Shown: positions 8,067 to 17,478, counted from the first letter of the stretch. The stretch is 64,000 nt of DNA from Aminobacter ciceronei (GCF_014138625.1 NZ_JACJHY010000002.1:1-64000); one strand, 5' to 3'. The notes: generated from the letters alone by a model not told the origin. Program-made: numbers and translations.

Positions 8067-9275
8067 ATGACACCCCAATTTCTCCGCGTAGCGGTCGTGC
8101 TCGGCCTTTTGTCGGCCATCGGCCCGTTCGCCATCGACATGTATCTTCCCGCTCTGCCGACGATCGGCGCCGATCTCAACGCCGGCACCGCCGCCGTGCA
8201 GATGAGCCTGCTTGTCTTCTTCCTGGCCATGGGTCTGGCGCAGATCGTCGTCGGCCCGATCTCCGACATGATAGGCCGCAAGGCGCCGCTCTATATCGGC
8301 CTGGTGCTGTTTGCCATTGGCGGCCTTGGGGCGGCGCTTGCGCCCAATATCGAATGGTTGATCTTCTTCCGCGTCATCCAGGGCCTGGGTGCCTCTGCCG
8401 GCATGGTGGTGCCGCGCGCCATCGTGCGTGACCTGCATACCGGCACCGAAGCGGCGCGGCTCATGTCATTGCTGATGCTGGTGTTTTCGGTGTCGCCTAT
8501 CCTTGCGCCGCTGACCGGTTCGCTTGTCATCGAAGGCTTTGGCTGGCGCGCCGTATTCTGGGTGGTAACTGCTGCTGCAGTACTTGCCATCGTGCTGTTG
8601 TCGACGTCGCTCAAGGAAACGCGCCCCGTCGAGCATCGCGCCGAAAGCTCGGTCGGCAGCGCGCTCAGCGGCTACCGCTTCCTGCTCGGCGACCGCAACT
8701 TCCTCGGCCTGACCTTCATCGGCGGCTTCGGCATTGCCAGCTTCTTCGTCTATCTCGCCAATTCGTCCTTCATTCTGATCGACCATTACGGCCTGTCGCC
8801 GTCGGTCTACAGCGTGTTCTTCTCGATCAACGCGGTAGCCTTCATCGGCATGTCGCAGCTGACCGGCTTGCTGACCGAGCGCTTCGGCCTGCACCGGGTG
8901 GTGCGGGTGGCAGTGGTCGGCTACGCCACGATGATGGTCATTCTGCTGGCGGTGTTTTCCGCAGGCGTCGACCGCCTCGACGTACTGGCCGTGCTTCTGT
9001 TCATCGGCTACGGCTTCCTCGGTCTCGTCATCCCGACGACCTCGGTGCTGGCGATGGAAGAGCATGGCGAAATCGCCGGAACGGCATCCGCACTGATGGG
9101 CACGCTGCACTTTGCCACCGGCGCCGTCGCCATGGCGGTGGCTGGCCTCTTCTTCGACGGAACGCCGCTGCCGATGGTGTTCGGCATCACCATCTCCGCC
9201 GTCGTCGCCTTCGCGCTGGCGCAGGTGACGCTCGGCCGCAGGCGCGAAACGGCCGTCGGCGCGCCGGCGGAGTGA
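8067..9275 (+). CDS. Bcr/CflA-type MFS drug efflux transporter
   Basis: 402 residues from the ATG at 8067; a TTG at 8010 would add an unlikely polar extension. The sequence has about 12 transmembrane helices. Motif A-like GPISDMIGRKAPLY sits between helices 2 and 3, and FRVIQGLGASAGMVVPRAIVRD, the helix 4-5 signature of the Bcr/CflA subgroup, follows. It would export a small hydrophobic compound by proton antiport at the inner membrane. Its divergent TetR neighbour probably represses it. Confidence 0.88.
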   Translation: MTPQFLRVAVVLGLLSAIGPFAIDMYLPALPTIGADLNAGTAAVQMSLLVFFLAMGLAQIVVGPISDMIGRKAPLYIGLVLFAIGGLGAALAPNIEWLIFFRVIQGLGASAGMVVPRAIVRDLHTGTEAARLMSLLMLVFSVSPILAPLTGSLVIEGFGWRAVFWVVTAAAVLAIVLLSTSLKETRPVEHRAESSVGSALSGYRFLLGDRNFLGLTFIGGFGIASFFVYLANSSFILIDHYGLSPSVYSVFFSINAVAFIGMSQLTGLLTERFGLHRVVRVAVVGYATMMVILLAVFSAGVDRLDVLAVLLFIGYGFLGLVIPTTSVLAMEEHGEIAGTASALMGTLHFATGAVAMAVAGLFFDGTPLPMVFGITISAVVAFALAQVTLGRRRETAVGAPAE

Positions 9276-9445
9276 GTTTTGTCGAGGCCGGGCATCCGCC
9301 CGGCCTCGTTTCACATCATCGTGACGCAGGTCAGGCGCTGTCGCCGTCGCCTCACAAAGCCTCGATATCGTTTGTTTACACTCGGCCGGTAAGTCGTTGC
9401 GAAGACACCGGAAGCAGAACCGAGACGTCGAGGCGACAAAAGATC

Positions 9446-10591
9446 TTGAAATTCATCCCTTCCGTCCTGTTGCTGTTGTTTGCGGCAACGTTCCTGTGCA
9501 TCTGGCTGCTCGATCGCCGAAACAGGCACTTGCTGCTGTTTGCGCTGGCGTTCCTGACGATCAGTGCCGCAACCGTCGTCCAGTTCGCGCTGTGGCCGGC
9601 CGACGTCGGCTACAACACTATTGCGTGCGCGGTGCTTTATTCGGCGGCGCCGCTCTTTCTTGTGCAGGGCGTGCTGATGCGCTCGGGCAAATCGATGGCA
9701 CGGGCCGAGCAAGCGCTGTGGTTCGACGGCATCGTCGCCATCCTGACCTTCTTCTATTACGTCCACAACGATCTCGCCGTCCGCGTCTATGCCCTCAATT
9801 TCGGCATGGGCGGCATTTTGCTGAGCGGGGCGTGGAAGCTCAGGCATCTCGTGCTCGGCAATGTCGTCGACCGGGGCATGCTGTGGCTGCTGCTGGGCCT
9901 GGGGGCGACCTTTGTCGGCCGTACCTTGCTGACGGGCGGTACGGTGCCGAGCCGCGATGTCGATGCCTTCTTCCAGTCCGCCTTCTGGGTCTGGGCGCAG
10001 TTTGCCATGTCGGTGCTGGGCGTGGCGATGGGGCTTGCGTTGGTGGTCGTCGCCTGTGCCGACGTCATTCTGGCGCTGAAGGCGGAGCGCGACAGCGATC
10101 CTATGACCGGGCTGCTCAACCGCCGCGGCTTGCAGGGCAAGACCCAGCGCCTGTTCGCCAAGGGCGTAGGCAAGCCGTTGAGCATCGTCGCCTGCGACAT
10201 CGACCGATTCAAGTCGATCAACGACAGCTTCGGCCATGCCGGCGGCGATGTCGTGCTGTCGAGCCTTGCCAGGGTCATCAAGTCGAAACTTAGGGCGGGC
10301 GACATCGCGGCACGCACCGGCGGCGAGGAATTCGTCATCGTGTTGAAGGATGCACCGGTGGACGATGCCTTCGGCCTGGTCGAGACGCTGCGCCGGGAGA
10401 TCGCGAATGTGCGATTTGCCGGCATGCCCGGCGATTTCGCGGTGACATGCAGCTTCGGCATCGCCAAGCTGCATGCCGGAGAGGGCCTCTGGGACGCCAT
10501 CGGCCGCGCCGACAAAGTGCTCTATGCCGCCAAGCGGGCAGGCCGCAACCGCACCTTCGCCGAAGGGCTGCAACTGCCGCACGCGGCGTGA
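9446..10591 (+). CDS. Membrane-bound diguanylate cyclase (GGDEF)
   Basis: Makes cyclic di-GMP from two GTP. A TTG start at 9446 gives 381 residues beginning at the first membrane helix; the open frame continues upstream but reads non-coding. About six membrane helices fill residues 1-210, then a GGDEF domain follows: DPMTGLLNRRG, DIDRFKSINDSFGHAGGD, and GGEEF at 292-296. RAGD at 283-286, five residues before GGEEF, is the RxxD inhibitory site, so product feedback is expected. No sensory domain beyond the membrane part is recognised. Confidence 0.88.
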   Translation: MKFIPSVLLLLFAATFLCIWLLDRRNRHLLLFALAFLTISAATVVQFALWPADVGYNTIACAVLYSAAPLFLVQGVLMRSGKSMARAEQALWFDGIVAILTFFYYVHNDLAVRVYALNFGMGGILLSGAWKLRHLVLGNVVDRGMLWLLLGLGATFVGRTLLTGGTVPSRDVDAFFQSAFWVWAQFAMSVLGVAMGLALVVVACADVILALKAERDSDPMTGLLNRRGLQGKTQRLFAKGVGKPLSIVACDIDRFKSINDSFGHAGGDVVLSSLARVIKSKLRAGDIAARTGGEEFVIVLKDAPVDDAFGLVETLRREIANVRFAGMPGDFAVTCSFGIAKLHAGEGLWDAIGRADKVLYAAKRAGRNRTFAEGLQLPHAA

Positions 10592-10595
10592 TTCG

Positions 10596-11147
10596 TCACG
10601 CCTGACGGACGTTTTCGAGAATGAAAGCGAGACGGTCTTCGACCGGTGCCGTGGGGACCTCGACAAGATCATAGCCGCAGGCAGCGTAGGTCGCGACCAT
10701 GCTGGCATGGGTGCGCCGCGCCTCGTCCTCGTCCTGCCTGCGCTCGTTGTCCTGGGTGAAGATCTCGGGCCAGTGCGGCAGGACGAACACCTTGCGGTTG
10801 TAGCGAAATTCCCGGGCCGCCTGTTCGATATGGATCGGTACCGGCAGGCCGACGAGCCTGAGATAACCAATGACATCAGGGACGCCCCGATCGAAGAACG
10901 CCGGGCCGGGCGTAGCCTCGGCGATGGTATGCGAGCGCATTTCCCATGACAGCATGAGCTCGGCGAACAGCGCGCGGTCATGCCAGGGCAGGGCGGTGCC
11001 GGATATTGCGGCCTGGTCGCGGATGATGCTGCGACCGGCTTCGACCGAAGTGGCGTGGCCGGCTGCGGCAAGGCGTTCGATCAAGGTCGTCTTGCCCGAT
11101 CCGGGGCCGCCGGTGAGCACGAAGAAGCGGTTGGAATTGCGAGGCAT
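10596..11147 (-). CDS. P-loop ATPase/kinase-like protein (AAA_28 type)
   Basis: 183 residues from the ATG at 11147, which has GGAG upstream. FFVLTGGPGSGKTTLIERLAAAGH is a Walker A with the layout of the AAA_28 (NadR/DUF4180-like kinase) group. FFDRGVPDVIGYL is the DRG motif often seen in these proteins, and FTQDNERRQDEDEARRTHASM resembles a lid region. It is probably a small nucleotide- or metabolite-kinase-like enzyme of unknown substrate. It faces the diguanylate cyclase gene tail to tail with four bases between. Confidence 0.7.
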   Translation of the reverse strand: MPRNSNRFFVLTGGPGSGKTTLIERLAAAGHATSVEAGRSIIRDQAAISGTALPWHDRALFAELMLSWEMRSHTIAEATPGPAFFDRGVPDVIGYLRLVGLPVPIHIEQAAREFRYNRKVFVLPHWPEIFTQDNERRQDEDEARRTHASMVATYAACGYDLVEVPTAPVEDRLAFILENVRQA

Positions 11148-11326
11148 GTAGGTCTCCGGATGGAACGGGACCGGCCATGGCAGGCCGACGCTGCAGGGGT
11201 CGGCCGGAGCGCGTCTCGGGCACCCGTCAGGACGCGCGGCGCACCGGCAAAAAAACAGGCAACGGCAAACCGGCATTGGCCGGCGATGACAATGTCTTAG
11301 GAGATTTTGATCTTGGAAGATTTTGG

Positions 11327-11660
11327 GGGGAGAGAAGTGGAGGTTTCTGTTGCCAGGTACCTCCGAACCCCGCCTAGAAGTGCGAACCTCTAGGGCTTAA
11401 TTTGAAGCTATCGCACTGCATTAAGCAGCGAGACGTGCTTCCGCATAGTTGTCGTTTGCAACTACAAGTTTAGCCCGATAACGGTGGTACAATGCCGGGC
11501 AAAAGTCCGATCTTTACACCCTCGTCGATCCTATTTCGCCCCCAGCAAAAATCGTCGTTCGACTGTGCGACGACTTTTGGTGGAGGCGCCGGGTACCGCC
11601 CCCGGGTCCGAATGGCTTATTTCATCGGCAGTTTATCGCCATAGTCAGTCAAGCTGACGA
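11327..11660 (-). ncRNA. ssrA: Two-piece (circularly permuted) transfer-messenger RNA
   Basis: Rescues stalled ribosomes. The minus strand reads GCAAACGACAACTATGCGGA and onward to TAA, encoding the tag ANDNYAEARLAA (11421-11460). The acceptor piece comes first in the transcript and ends in CGCCTCCACCA at 11578. The coding piece starts GGGGGCG at 11543, which pairs with CGCCUCC to rebuild a 7-bp acceptor stem with ACCA overhang. The segment 11544-11577 is the processed loop. The outer boundaries (3' end of the coding piece near 11327, transcription start near 11660) are approximate. Permuted ssrA is a known feature of alphaproteobacteria. Confidence 0.9.
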
Positions 11661-11664
11661 CCCC

Positions 11665-11687
11665 AATATAGGGAGGCCGGCTGCAAA
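11665..11687 (-). promoter_or_regulatory. Probable ssrA promoter
   Basis: On the minus strand TATATT (11665-11670) lies about 7 bases before GGGGTCG, a likely transcript start. The -35 is weak: TTCCAT 17 bp upstream is the best spaced candidate. Confidence 0.35.
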
Positions 11688-11880
11688 ATGGAAGGTGGGA
11701 ACGGCAAGTCCTAACAGCCATTCGCAACAGATTCATGAAGCCACGCGAATACGCAGGGTTGACTCGCGTGATGCGCGAACCGAAGCTTCGGCCCGCTGGG
11801 GATGCCCGTGAAGTACCTGAACCGGTCTAAGCCGGGCCCCTGCGGGAGATGAGATCAATTCGTCGACGAGGGGAATTCAC

Positions 11881-12192
11881 ATGACCGACTATCTTGCAGA
11901 CGTGAAGAAGTACGACGCCGGCGCCAAGGAAGAGGTGGTGACCAAGATCGTCAAGCACCTGGGCATCGCGCTCCGGAACCGCGACTCTTCGCTTGTCTCG
12001 TGCACCGACCCCAAGGAACTCGATCGCATAAAAGCCGGCTGGATTGCCAAGAAGCTCGGCGTCGAGGATGCGAAGAAGGCGGACGGCGCGCTGGAAAAGG
12101 TCTGCAAGGCGATGTCGGCCGACAACACCAAGAACCGCGTGACGTTCTATTATCTTGTGGCCAAGGAACTGGGCAAACTCGGTTCGCTCTGA
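11881..12192 (+). CDS. DUF2853 family protein
   Basis: 103 residues. MTDYLADVKKYDAGAKEEVVTKIVKHLGIAL and the ending NRVTFYYLVAKEL are characteristic of DUF2853, a small all-helical soluble family of unknown function. GAGGGG sits eight bases before the ATG. It is divergent from ssrA with a 220-bp shared upstream region. Confidence 0.85.
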   Translation: MTDYLADVKKYDAGAKEEVVTKIVKHLGIALRNRDSSLVSCTDPKELDRIKAGWIAKKLGVEDAKKADGALEKVCKAMSADNTKNRVTFYYLVAKELGKLGSL

Positions 12193-12330
12193 GCTGTCTT
12201 TCCGGCAAGTCCATCTGCTGGCCAATCATTAGCCTGACCCTGACCGGATCACCTGATTGTGTAGCGAGGCGCGCGGCAGATGGGGCCGCGGGCTGCTATG
12301 ATAACGGTGGCTTGTCGAGGGAAACCGGCG

Positions 12331-12798
12331 ATGGACAGACGCCGTCTCATTCTGACCGCAATGTTTCTGCCGCTCGCCGTGAGCGGGGCCCTCGGACCGG
12401 GCGTCGCGCGAGCGAAACAGGCTATGGTTTACACCGGTAAACCGCCCGGTGTCGGCGCGAGCGGCTATGACGTGGTCGCTTATTTCACCGCCGGCAAGGC
12501 GACCAAGGGGTTGCCTGCGCACGTCGCGGTGCATGACGGCATCACCTATCGCTTCGCCAGTGCCGCCAACCGGGGGACGTTCCTGCGGTCTCCGGCTCGA
12601 TACCTGCCGCAATATGGCGGCTATTGCGCCTATGCCGTCAGCCAGGGTGCAACCGCTTCCTCAGACCCGAATGCCTGGACAGTGGTGGGCGACAAGCTTT
12701 ACCTCAACTACTCCAAGAGCGTTCGCTCGTTGTGGCGGCAGGATGTCGAGGGCAACATTGCAAAGGCTGAGAGGAACTGGCCTGGCGTGCTGAAATAG
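12331..12798 (+). CDS. Exported YHS-domain family protein
   Basis: 155 residues from the ATG at 12331. A signal peptide (MDRRRLILTAMFLPLAVSGA, cleavage after VARA) is followed by GASGYDVVAYFTAGKATKG, TYRFASAANRGTFLRSPARYLPQYGGYCAYAVSQG and DPNAWTVVGDKLYLNYS. This is the periplasmic YHS-like family in which the usual YHS Cys pair is replaced by the GGYCAYA segment. A metal- or haem-linked role is suggested in the literature for relatives but not shown. It is probably monocistronic. Confidence 0.8.
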   Translation: MDRRRLILTAMFLPLAVSGALGPGVARAKQAMVYTGKPPGVGASGYDVVAYFTAGKATKGLPAHVAVHDGITYRFASAANRGTFLRSPARYLPQYGGYCAYAVSQGATASSDPNAWTVVGDKLYLNYSKSVRSLWRQDVEGNIAKAERNWPGVLK

Positions 12799-12900
12799 GA
12801 TCGGACGAGCGACCAGCCGCGTGTCCCGGCGTTTGCCGGGGCAGCGGAATGGGCTACGCTTGCGGCCAGCGAATCTCGCCAATCCGACCGGACGTCCTTC

Positions 12901-13695
12901 ATGCGCCAGTATCTCGACCTTCTCAGCCATGTCCTTGAAAACGGCAGCGACCGTGGCGACCGCACCGGCACCGGCACACGCTCGGTCTTCGGCCATCAGA
13001 TGCGGTTCGACCTGGGGCATGGCTTTCCTGTTGTCACCACCAAGAAGCTGCATCTGAAGTCGATCATCCACGAGCTTTTGTGGTTCCTCGCCGGCGACAC
13101 CAACATCAAGTATCTCAAGGACAACGGGGTATCGATCTGGGATGAATGGGCCGACGAGAATGGCGATCTCGGCCCGGTCTATGGCAAGCAGTGGCGGTCG
13201 TGGCCGACGCGCGACGGCGACGAGATCGACCAGATCGCACTTTTGCTCAAACAGATCCGCAAGAACCCCAATTCGCGCCGGCTGATCGTCTCGGCCTGGA
13301 ACCCGGAAGAGGTCGATGCCATGGCGCTGCCGCCGTGCCACTGCCTGTTCCAGTTCTATGTTTCCGACGGCAAACTGTCATGCCAACTCTACCAGCGCTC
13401 GGCCGACATCTTCCTCGGCGTGCCGTTCAATATCGCGTCCTATGCGCTGCTGACGATGATGGTGGCGCAGGTGACCGGGCTGAAACCGGGCGACTTCGTC
13501 CACACGCTGGGTGACGCACACATCTACCACAACCATTTCGACCAGGCGCGCGAGCAACTGACGCGCAGCCCGAAGACGCTGCCGACGATGTGGATCAATC
13601 CCGAGGTGAAGGACCTGTTTGCCTTCCGCTTCGAGGATTTCAGACTCGAGAACTACGTCGCCGACGCCACCATCCGCGCGCCGATCGCGGTGTGA
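12901..13695 (+). CDS. thyA: Thymidylate synthase
   Basis: Converts dUMP and methylene-tetrahydrofolate to dTMP and dihydrofolate. At 264 residues it has the length of E. coli Thy[13 protein letters not shown] (phosphate-binding Arg), [11 protein letters not shown] with the catalytic Cys at position 146, and [24 protein letters not shown] are intact. It opens a block that continues with DUF4424, folA and hflKC. The dihydrofolate it makes is recycled by FolA encoded 1 kb downstream. Confidence 0.97.
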   Translation: MRQYLDLLSHVLENGSDRGDRTGTGTRSVFGHQMRFDLGHGFPVVTTKKLHLKSIIHELLWFLAGDTNIKYLKDNGVSIWDEWADENGDLGPVYGKQWRSWPTRDGDEIDQIALLLKQIRKNPNSRRLIVSAWNPEEVDAMALPPCHCLFQFYVSDGKLSCQLYQRSADIFLGVPFNIASYALLTMMVAQVTGLKPGDFVHTLGDAHIYHNHFDQAREQLTRSPKTLPTMWINPEVKDLFAFRFEDFRLENYVADATIRAPIAV

Positions 13696-13705
13696 GGGCT
13701 ACCGG

Positions 13706-14725
13706 ATGGCACGCCGTGACGGACTGATCGCCCTGAGCGTTGCCGGCATGTCGGCGATGTCTGCTCTCGCATCCGCCAACGACACGACGGCGCAGCTTGG
13801 CGCCGGCGGGTTGATCATCGGTCGCAGCGACCAGATCGCCATGGAAAGCGAGGATCTGTTCATCTCCCCGGAGAAGGTGACGGTCGACTACGTGTTCCGC
13901 AACAATTCGGACAAGGATGTCGAGACGCTGGTGGCGTTTCCGATGCCCGACATCGAGGGCAGTCCCTACGCCAATGTCGACATTCCGGTGGATGCGTCCG
14001 ACAATTTCCTCGGCTTCTCGGTATCGATCGACGGTCAGGAGGTGAAGCCTGAGTTGCAGCATTCGGCTTTTGCCGTGGGGCTGGATATCGGCAAGGAGCT
14101 GGACGCCAACGGCGTACCTTATTTTCCGTTCGGCGACGCGACGTTGAAGGCGTTGGAGAAGCTGTCGTCGGAAGTGGCGGCCGACTGGCAAAACCGCGGG
14201 CTGATCACACTCAATGAGTATGACGACGGTTCGGGCATGAAGAGCGTGCGCGAGCCTTTGTGGCAGCTAAGCTCGACTTATTGGTGGAGGGCCAGCTTTC
14301 CGGCGGGCAAGCCGGTGAAGGTCGCGCACAGCTACAAGCCGAGTGTTGGCGGCACGGCTGGTGTCAGCTTCTACACGGACGGAAAGTTTCAGGGGCAATA
14401 CGACGACTACAAGCGCAAATACTGCCTCGACGAAAGTTTTGAACGCGCTGTCGAGAAGGCGACCAAGAATTCCGGTGACGGCTTCCCACCCTATACAGAA
14501 ACCTGGCTGTCCTATGTGCTCACCACGGGCGGCAACTGGGCATTGGGCACGATAGGCAAGTTCAGGCTGACCATCGACAAGGGCGATCCAGCCAACATTG
14601 TCAGCTTCTGTGGCGCTGGCGTGAAGAAAGTGGGGTTGACCACCTTCGAGATGACTGCCACCGATTTTTATCCCGATCGCGATATCGAAATTCTGATCCT
14701 GCAGCCCTACGATAGCCCACGATAA
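13706..14725 (+). CDS. Exported DUF4424 domain protein
   Basis: 339 residues from the ATG at 13706, ten bases after thyA ends. An N-terminal signal peptide (ALSVAGMSAMSALASA) is followed by NDTTAQLGAGGLIIGRSDQIAMESEDLFISPEKVTVDYVF, the opening of DUF4424. The rest is beta-rich, with WWRASFPAGKPVKVAHSYKPSVGG and a C-terminal DFYPDRDIEILIL. It is a periplasmic protein of unknown role. Its insertion between thyA and folA is known to me from other Mesorhizobium-like genomes and is probably incidental to folate metabolism. Confidence 0.8.
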   Translation: MARRDGLIALSVAGMSAMSALASANDTTAQLGAGGLIIGRSDQIAMESEDLFISPEKVTVDYVFRNNSDKDVETLVAFPMPDIEGSPYANVDIPVDASDNFLGFSVSIDGQEVKPELQHSAFAVGLDIGKELDANGVPYFPFGDATLKALEKLSSEVAADWQNRGLITLNEYDDGSGMKSVREPLWQLSSTYWWRASFPAGKPVKVAHSYKPSVGGTAGVSFYTDGKFQGQYDDYKRKYCLDESFERAVEKATKNSGDGFPPYTETWLSYVLTTGGNWALGTIGKFRLTIDKGDPANIVSFCGAGVKKVGLTTFEMTATDFYPDRDIEILILQPYDSPR

Positions 14726-14765
14726 GCGACCGGGCGCAGATTCGCCTGGGTGGGAAGGGCGTCCG

Positions 14766-15287
14766 ATGGAAGTTGCGATCTACGTGGCGATAGCCGAAAA
14801 CGGTGTCATCGGCCGCGACAGCGGCTTGCCGTGGCGGCTGTCGAGCGATCTCAAGCGCTTCAAAGCAGACACGATGGGCAAGCCGATCATCATGGGGCGC
14901 AAGACCTGGGAGAGTTTCCCCAAGCGCCCTCTGCCGGGACGGCTGAACATCATCGTTACCCGTGACAAGGCGTTTCGCGCCGAGGGTGCGGAGGTGGTGC
15001 ATTCGCTGGAAGACGCCATCACGCTTGGCACTGCCAAGGGTCGCTGCATGCCTGGCGTCACCGAAATCTGCGTCATCGGTGGGGGCGAGATCTACCGCCA
15101 GGCGCTGCCGCTCGCCGACCGGCTGCATGTTACCCATGTCATGGCGTCTCCCGACGGCGACACGCGCTTTCCCGATATCGATCCGGAGATCTGGGCGGTT
15201 GCACACGCCGAAGATTTTGCCGCCGGCGAAAAAGACAGCCATGCGACACGCTATACCGTTTACGAAAAGCGCCAGGACGTGCATTGA
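14766..15287 (+). CDS. folA: Dihydrofolate reductase
   Basis: Reduces dihydrofolate with NADPH. 173 residues. IAENGVIGRDSGLPWRLSSDLKRFKADTMGKPIIMGRKTWESF is the full family signature. The catalytic acid is replaced in the usual bacterial way by the aspartate of SSDLKRFK. GGGEIYRQALPLADRLHVTHV and DTRFPDID complete the fold. It is separated from the DUF4424 gene by 40 bp and probably shares the thyA transcript. Confidence 0.96.
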   Translation: MEVAIYVAIAENGVIGRDSGLPWRLSSDLKRFKADTMGKPIIMGRKTWESFPKRPLPGRLNIIVTRDKAFRAEGAEVVHSLEDAITLGTAKGRCMPGVTEICVIGGGEIYRQALPLADRLHVTHVMASPDGDTRFPDIDPEIWAVAHAEDFAAGEKDSHATRYTVYEKRQDVH

Positions 15288-15341
15288 TGGTGTGAATTCA
15301 TACATTTGTAGTGGAATCCGAGGCACTTCAAGGGCATCGCG

Positions 15342-15370
15342 TTGAAAGCGCTTGCCCGCATCCCTATAGA
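15342..15370 (+). promoter_or_regulatory. Probable hflK promoter, heat-shock-like
   Basis: TTGAAA (15342-15347) and TATAGA (15365-15370) are 17 bp apart, and the -10 is preceded by CCC. This resembles both a housekeeping promoter and the alphaproteobacterial RpoH pattern CTTGAA / CCCTATNT, which would fit a protease-regulator operon. Confidence 0.45.
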
Positions 15371-15436
15371 TGGTGTCAGTAATTGTGCGGCCGTCTCAGG
15401 CGTGGCTGCCATGGTTTCGTAGTCGAAAGGACATTC

Positions 15437-16540
15437 ATGCCCTGGAACAATCAAAGTGGAGGCGGCGGCGGTGGCCCTTGGGGTGGCGGCGGCGGCAATA
15501 ATGGCGGCGGCGGCCCCTGGGGGCAGGGACCACGTCCAAGCGGGCCGCAAGGTTCGCCTCCCGATCTCGAGGACATCATTCGCCGGGGCCAGGACAAGCT
15601 GAAGCGCGCGCTGCCCGGTGGCGGTGGCTCGACCGGCGTGCTGTTCGGCCTTATCGGCGCTGGCCTTGTCGCTTTCCTGGCGTTTCAGTCGGTCTACACC
15701 GTGCAGCCGGATGAACTGGCGGTTGAACTGCGTTTCGGCAAGCCCAAGCAGGAATTGTCGCAGCCCGGCCTGCATTTCCACTGGTGGCCGATCGAGACTG
15801 TCGAGAAGGTCAACACGGCTGAAAAGCTGGTCAATATCGGCGAAGTCCGCGGCAGCACGTCTTCCGGCCTGATGCTTTCGGGCGACCAGAACATCGTCGA
15901 CGTCAAGTTCTCCGTCGCCTACCAGGTTTCGGATCCCCAGGCCTATCTGTTCAAGGTTTCCGAGCCCGACATCATGGTTCGCCAGATTGCCGAGAGCGCG
16001 ATGCGCGAAGTCGTCGGCCGCCGTCCGGCGCAGGACATCTTCCGCGACGACCGCCAGGGCATTGCCGCTGGCGTGCGCGACATCATCCAGTCGACCCTCG
16101 ACCAGTATGGCGCCGGCCTTGCCGTCAACGCGATCTCGATCGAGGACGCCGCACCGCCACGCGAAGTGGCCGACGCGTTCGACGAGGTGCAGCGCGCCGA
16201 GCAGGACGAAGACCGCTTCGTCGAGGAATCCAACCAGTACTCGAACCAGAAGCTCGGCCAGGCGCGAGGCGAGGCGGCGCAGATCCGCGAAGACGCCGCC
16301 GCCTACAAGAACCGCGTCGTTCAGGAAGCCCAGGGTGAGGCGCAGCGCTTCATCTCGGTCTATGACGAATATGCCAAGGCGCCCGACGTGACCCGCCAGC
16401 GCCTCTATCTCGAAACGATGGAAAAGGTGCTTCAGGGCTCGAGCAAGGTGATCGTCGAGCAAGGCAACGGCCAGGGCGTTGTGCCCTATCTGCCGCTGCC
16501 TGAATTGCAGAAGCGCGCTCCGGCGGCGGGAGGCAACTAA
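15437..16540 (+). CDS. hflK: HflK, FtsH protease modulator subunit
   Basis: Forms with HflC a large membrane ring around the FtsH protease, controlling its access to membrane proteins. 367 residues from the ATG at 15437 (AAAGG upstream). The N-terminus is a Gly/Asn/Pro-rich tail. One membrane helix (about residues 65-85) precedes an SPFH/band-7 domain: TVQPDELAVELRFGKPKQELSQPGLHFHWW and IVDVKFSVAYQVSDPQAYLF. It ends in a coiled coil. The stop overlaps the hflC start (TAATG). Confidence 0.95.
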   Translation: MPWNNQSGGGGGGPWGGGGGNNGGGGPWGQGPRPSGPQGSPPDLEDIIRRGQDKLKRALPGGGGSTGVLFGLIGAGLVAFLAFQSVYTVQPDELAVELRFGKPKQELSQPGLHFHWWPIETVEKVNTAEKLVNIGEVRGSTSSGLMLSGDQNIVDVKFSVAYQVSDPQAYLFKVSEPDIMVRQIAESAMREVVGRRPAQDIFRDDRQGIAAGVRDIIQSTLDQYGAGLAVNAISIEDAAPPREVADAFDEVQRAEQDEDRFVEESNQYSNQKLGQARGEAAQIREDAAAYKNRVVQEAQGEAQRFISVYDEYAKAPDVTRQRLYLETMEKVLQGSSKVIVEQGNGQGVVPYLPLPELQKRAPAAGGN

Positions 16541-17478
16541 TGTCCAATCGTCTTCCCATCATCGGCGTTCTCGCCGCTATCATCCTGTTCCTGATCTGGT
16601 CGTCGATCTTCGTCGTCAACGAACGCCAGCAGGCCATCGTGCTGCGCTTCGGCGAGATCGTCGACGTCAAGACCGAGCCGGGCATCTACTTCAAGGCGCC
16701 GTTCTCGATGTTCGAGGCCGACAACGTGCAGGTCATCGAGGACCGCGTGCTGCGCCTCGACCTCGACGACATCCGCGTCCAGGTTTCTGGCGGCAAGTTC
16801 TACGACGTCGATGCTTTCATCGCCTATCGCATCAACGACGCCCGCAAGTTCCGCTCGACGGTGTCGGGCAGCGTGGAACTGGCCGAGCAGCGCCTGCGCA
16901 CCCGCTTCGACGCGGCCCTGCGCCGGGTCTACGGTGTGCGTGGTTTCGAATCCGCGCTCTCGGAAGAGCGCGCGGCGATGATGCGCGAGGTCCGCGATCA
17001 GCTGCAGCCTGACGCCACGTCGCTCGGCCTGGAAATCCAGGACGTCCGCATTCGCCGTACGGATCTCACCCAGGAAGTGTCGCAGCAGACCTTCGACCGC
17101 ATGAAGGCGGAACGTCTGGCCGAGGCCGAAAGGCTGAGGGCACGCGGCCGCGAAGCTGCGCAGCGCATCCGCGCCCGCGCCGACCGCGAAGTGGTCGAGA
17201 TCGTCGCCGAGGCGCAGAAGGAATCGGAAATCCTGCGCGGTGAAGGCGAAGCTGAACGCTCGGCGGTGTTTGCCGACGCCTACAACCGCGATCCCGAGTT
17301 CTTCGACTTCTACCGGTCGATGAGCGCCTACGGCACGGCCCTGAATGCCGATGGCACGACCATGGTGCTGTCGCCGGAATCGGAGTTCTTCCGCTACTTC
17401 CGCGGCCCCGAGGGCGGTGCCGCAAAGGCTGCGCCGGCGCCTGCCGCCGGTGCTGCCGCTCCCGCCGCCAGCAACTAA
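16540..17478 (+). CDS. hflC: HflC, FtsH protease modulator subunit
   Basis: Partner of HflK. 312 residues with an N-terminal membrane anchor (IIGVLAAIILFLIWSSIFVV). A band-7 domain follows: VNERQQAIVLRFGEIVDVKTEPGIYFKAPF, IEDRVLRLDLDD, and LGLEIQDVRIRRTDL. A long helical region has AERLRARGREAAQRIRARADRE. The Ala/Pro-rich C-terminal tail is longer than in enterics. Start and hflK stop overlap, so translation is coupled. Confidence 0.95.
   Translation: MSNRLPIIGVLAAIILFLIWSSIFVVNERQQAIVLRFGEIVDVKTEPGIYFKAPFSMFEADNVQVIEDRVLRLDLDDIRVQVSGGKFYDVDAFIAYRINDARKFRSTVSGSVELAEQRLRTRFDAALRRVYGVRGFESALSEERAAMMREVRDQLQPDATSLGLEIQDVRIRRTDLTQEVSQQTFDRMKAERLAEAERLRARGREAAQRIRARADREVVEIVAEAQKESEILRGEGEAERSAVFADAYNRDPEFFDFYRSMSAYGTALNADGTTMVLSPESEFFRYFRGPEGGAAKAAPAPAAGAAAPAASN

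Noticed and set aside
9311-11071. 586-codon minus-strand frame across the diguanylate cyclase
   Set aside because: Low-complexity Arg/Gln/Pro composition, antisense to clear GGDEF codons.
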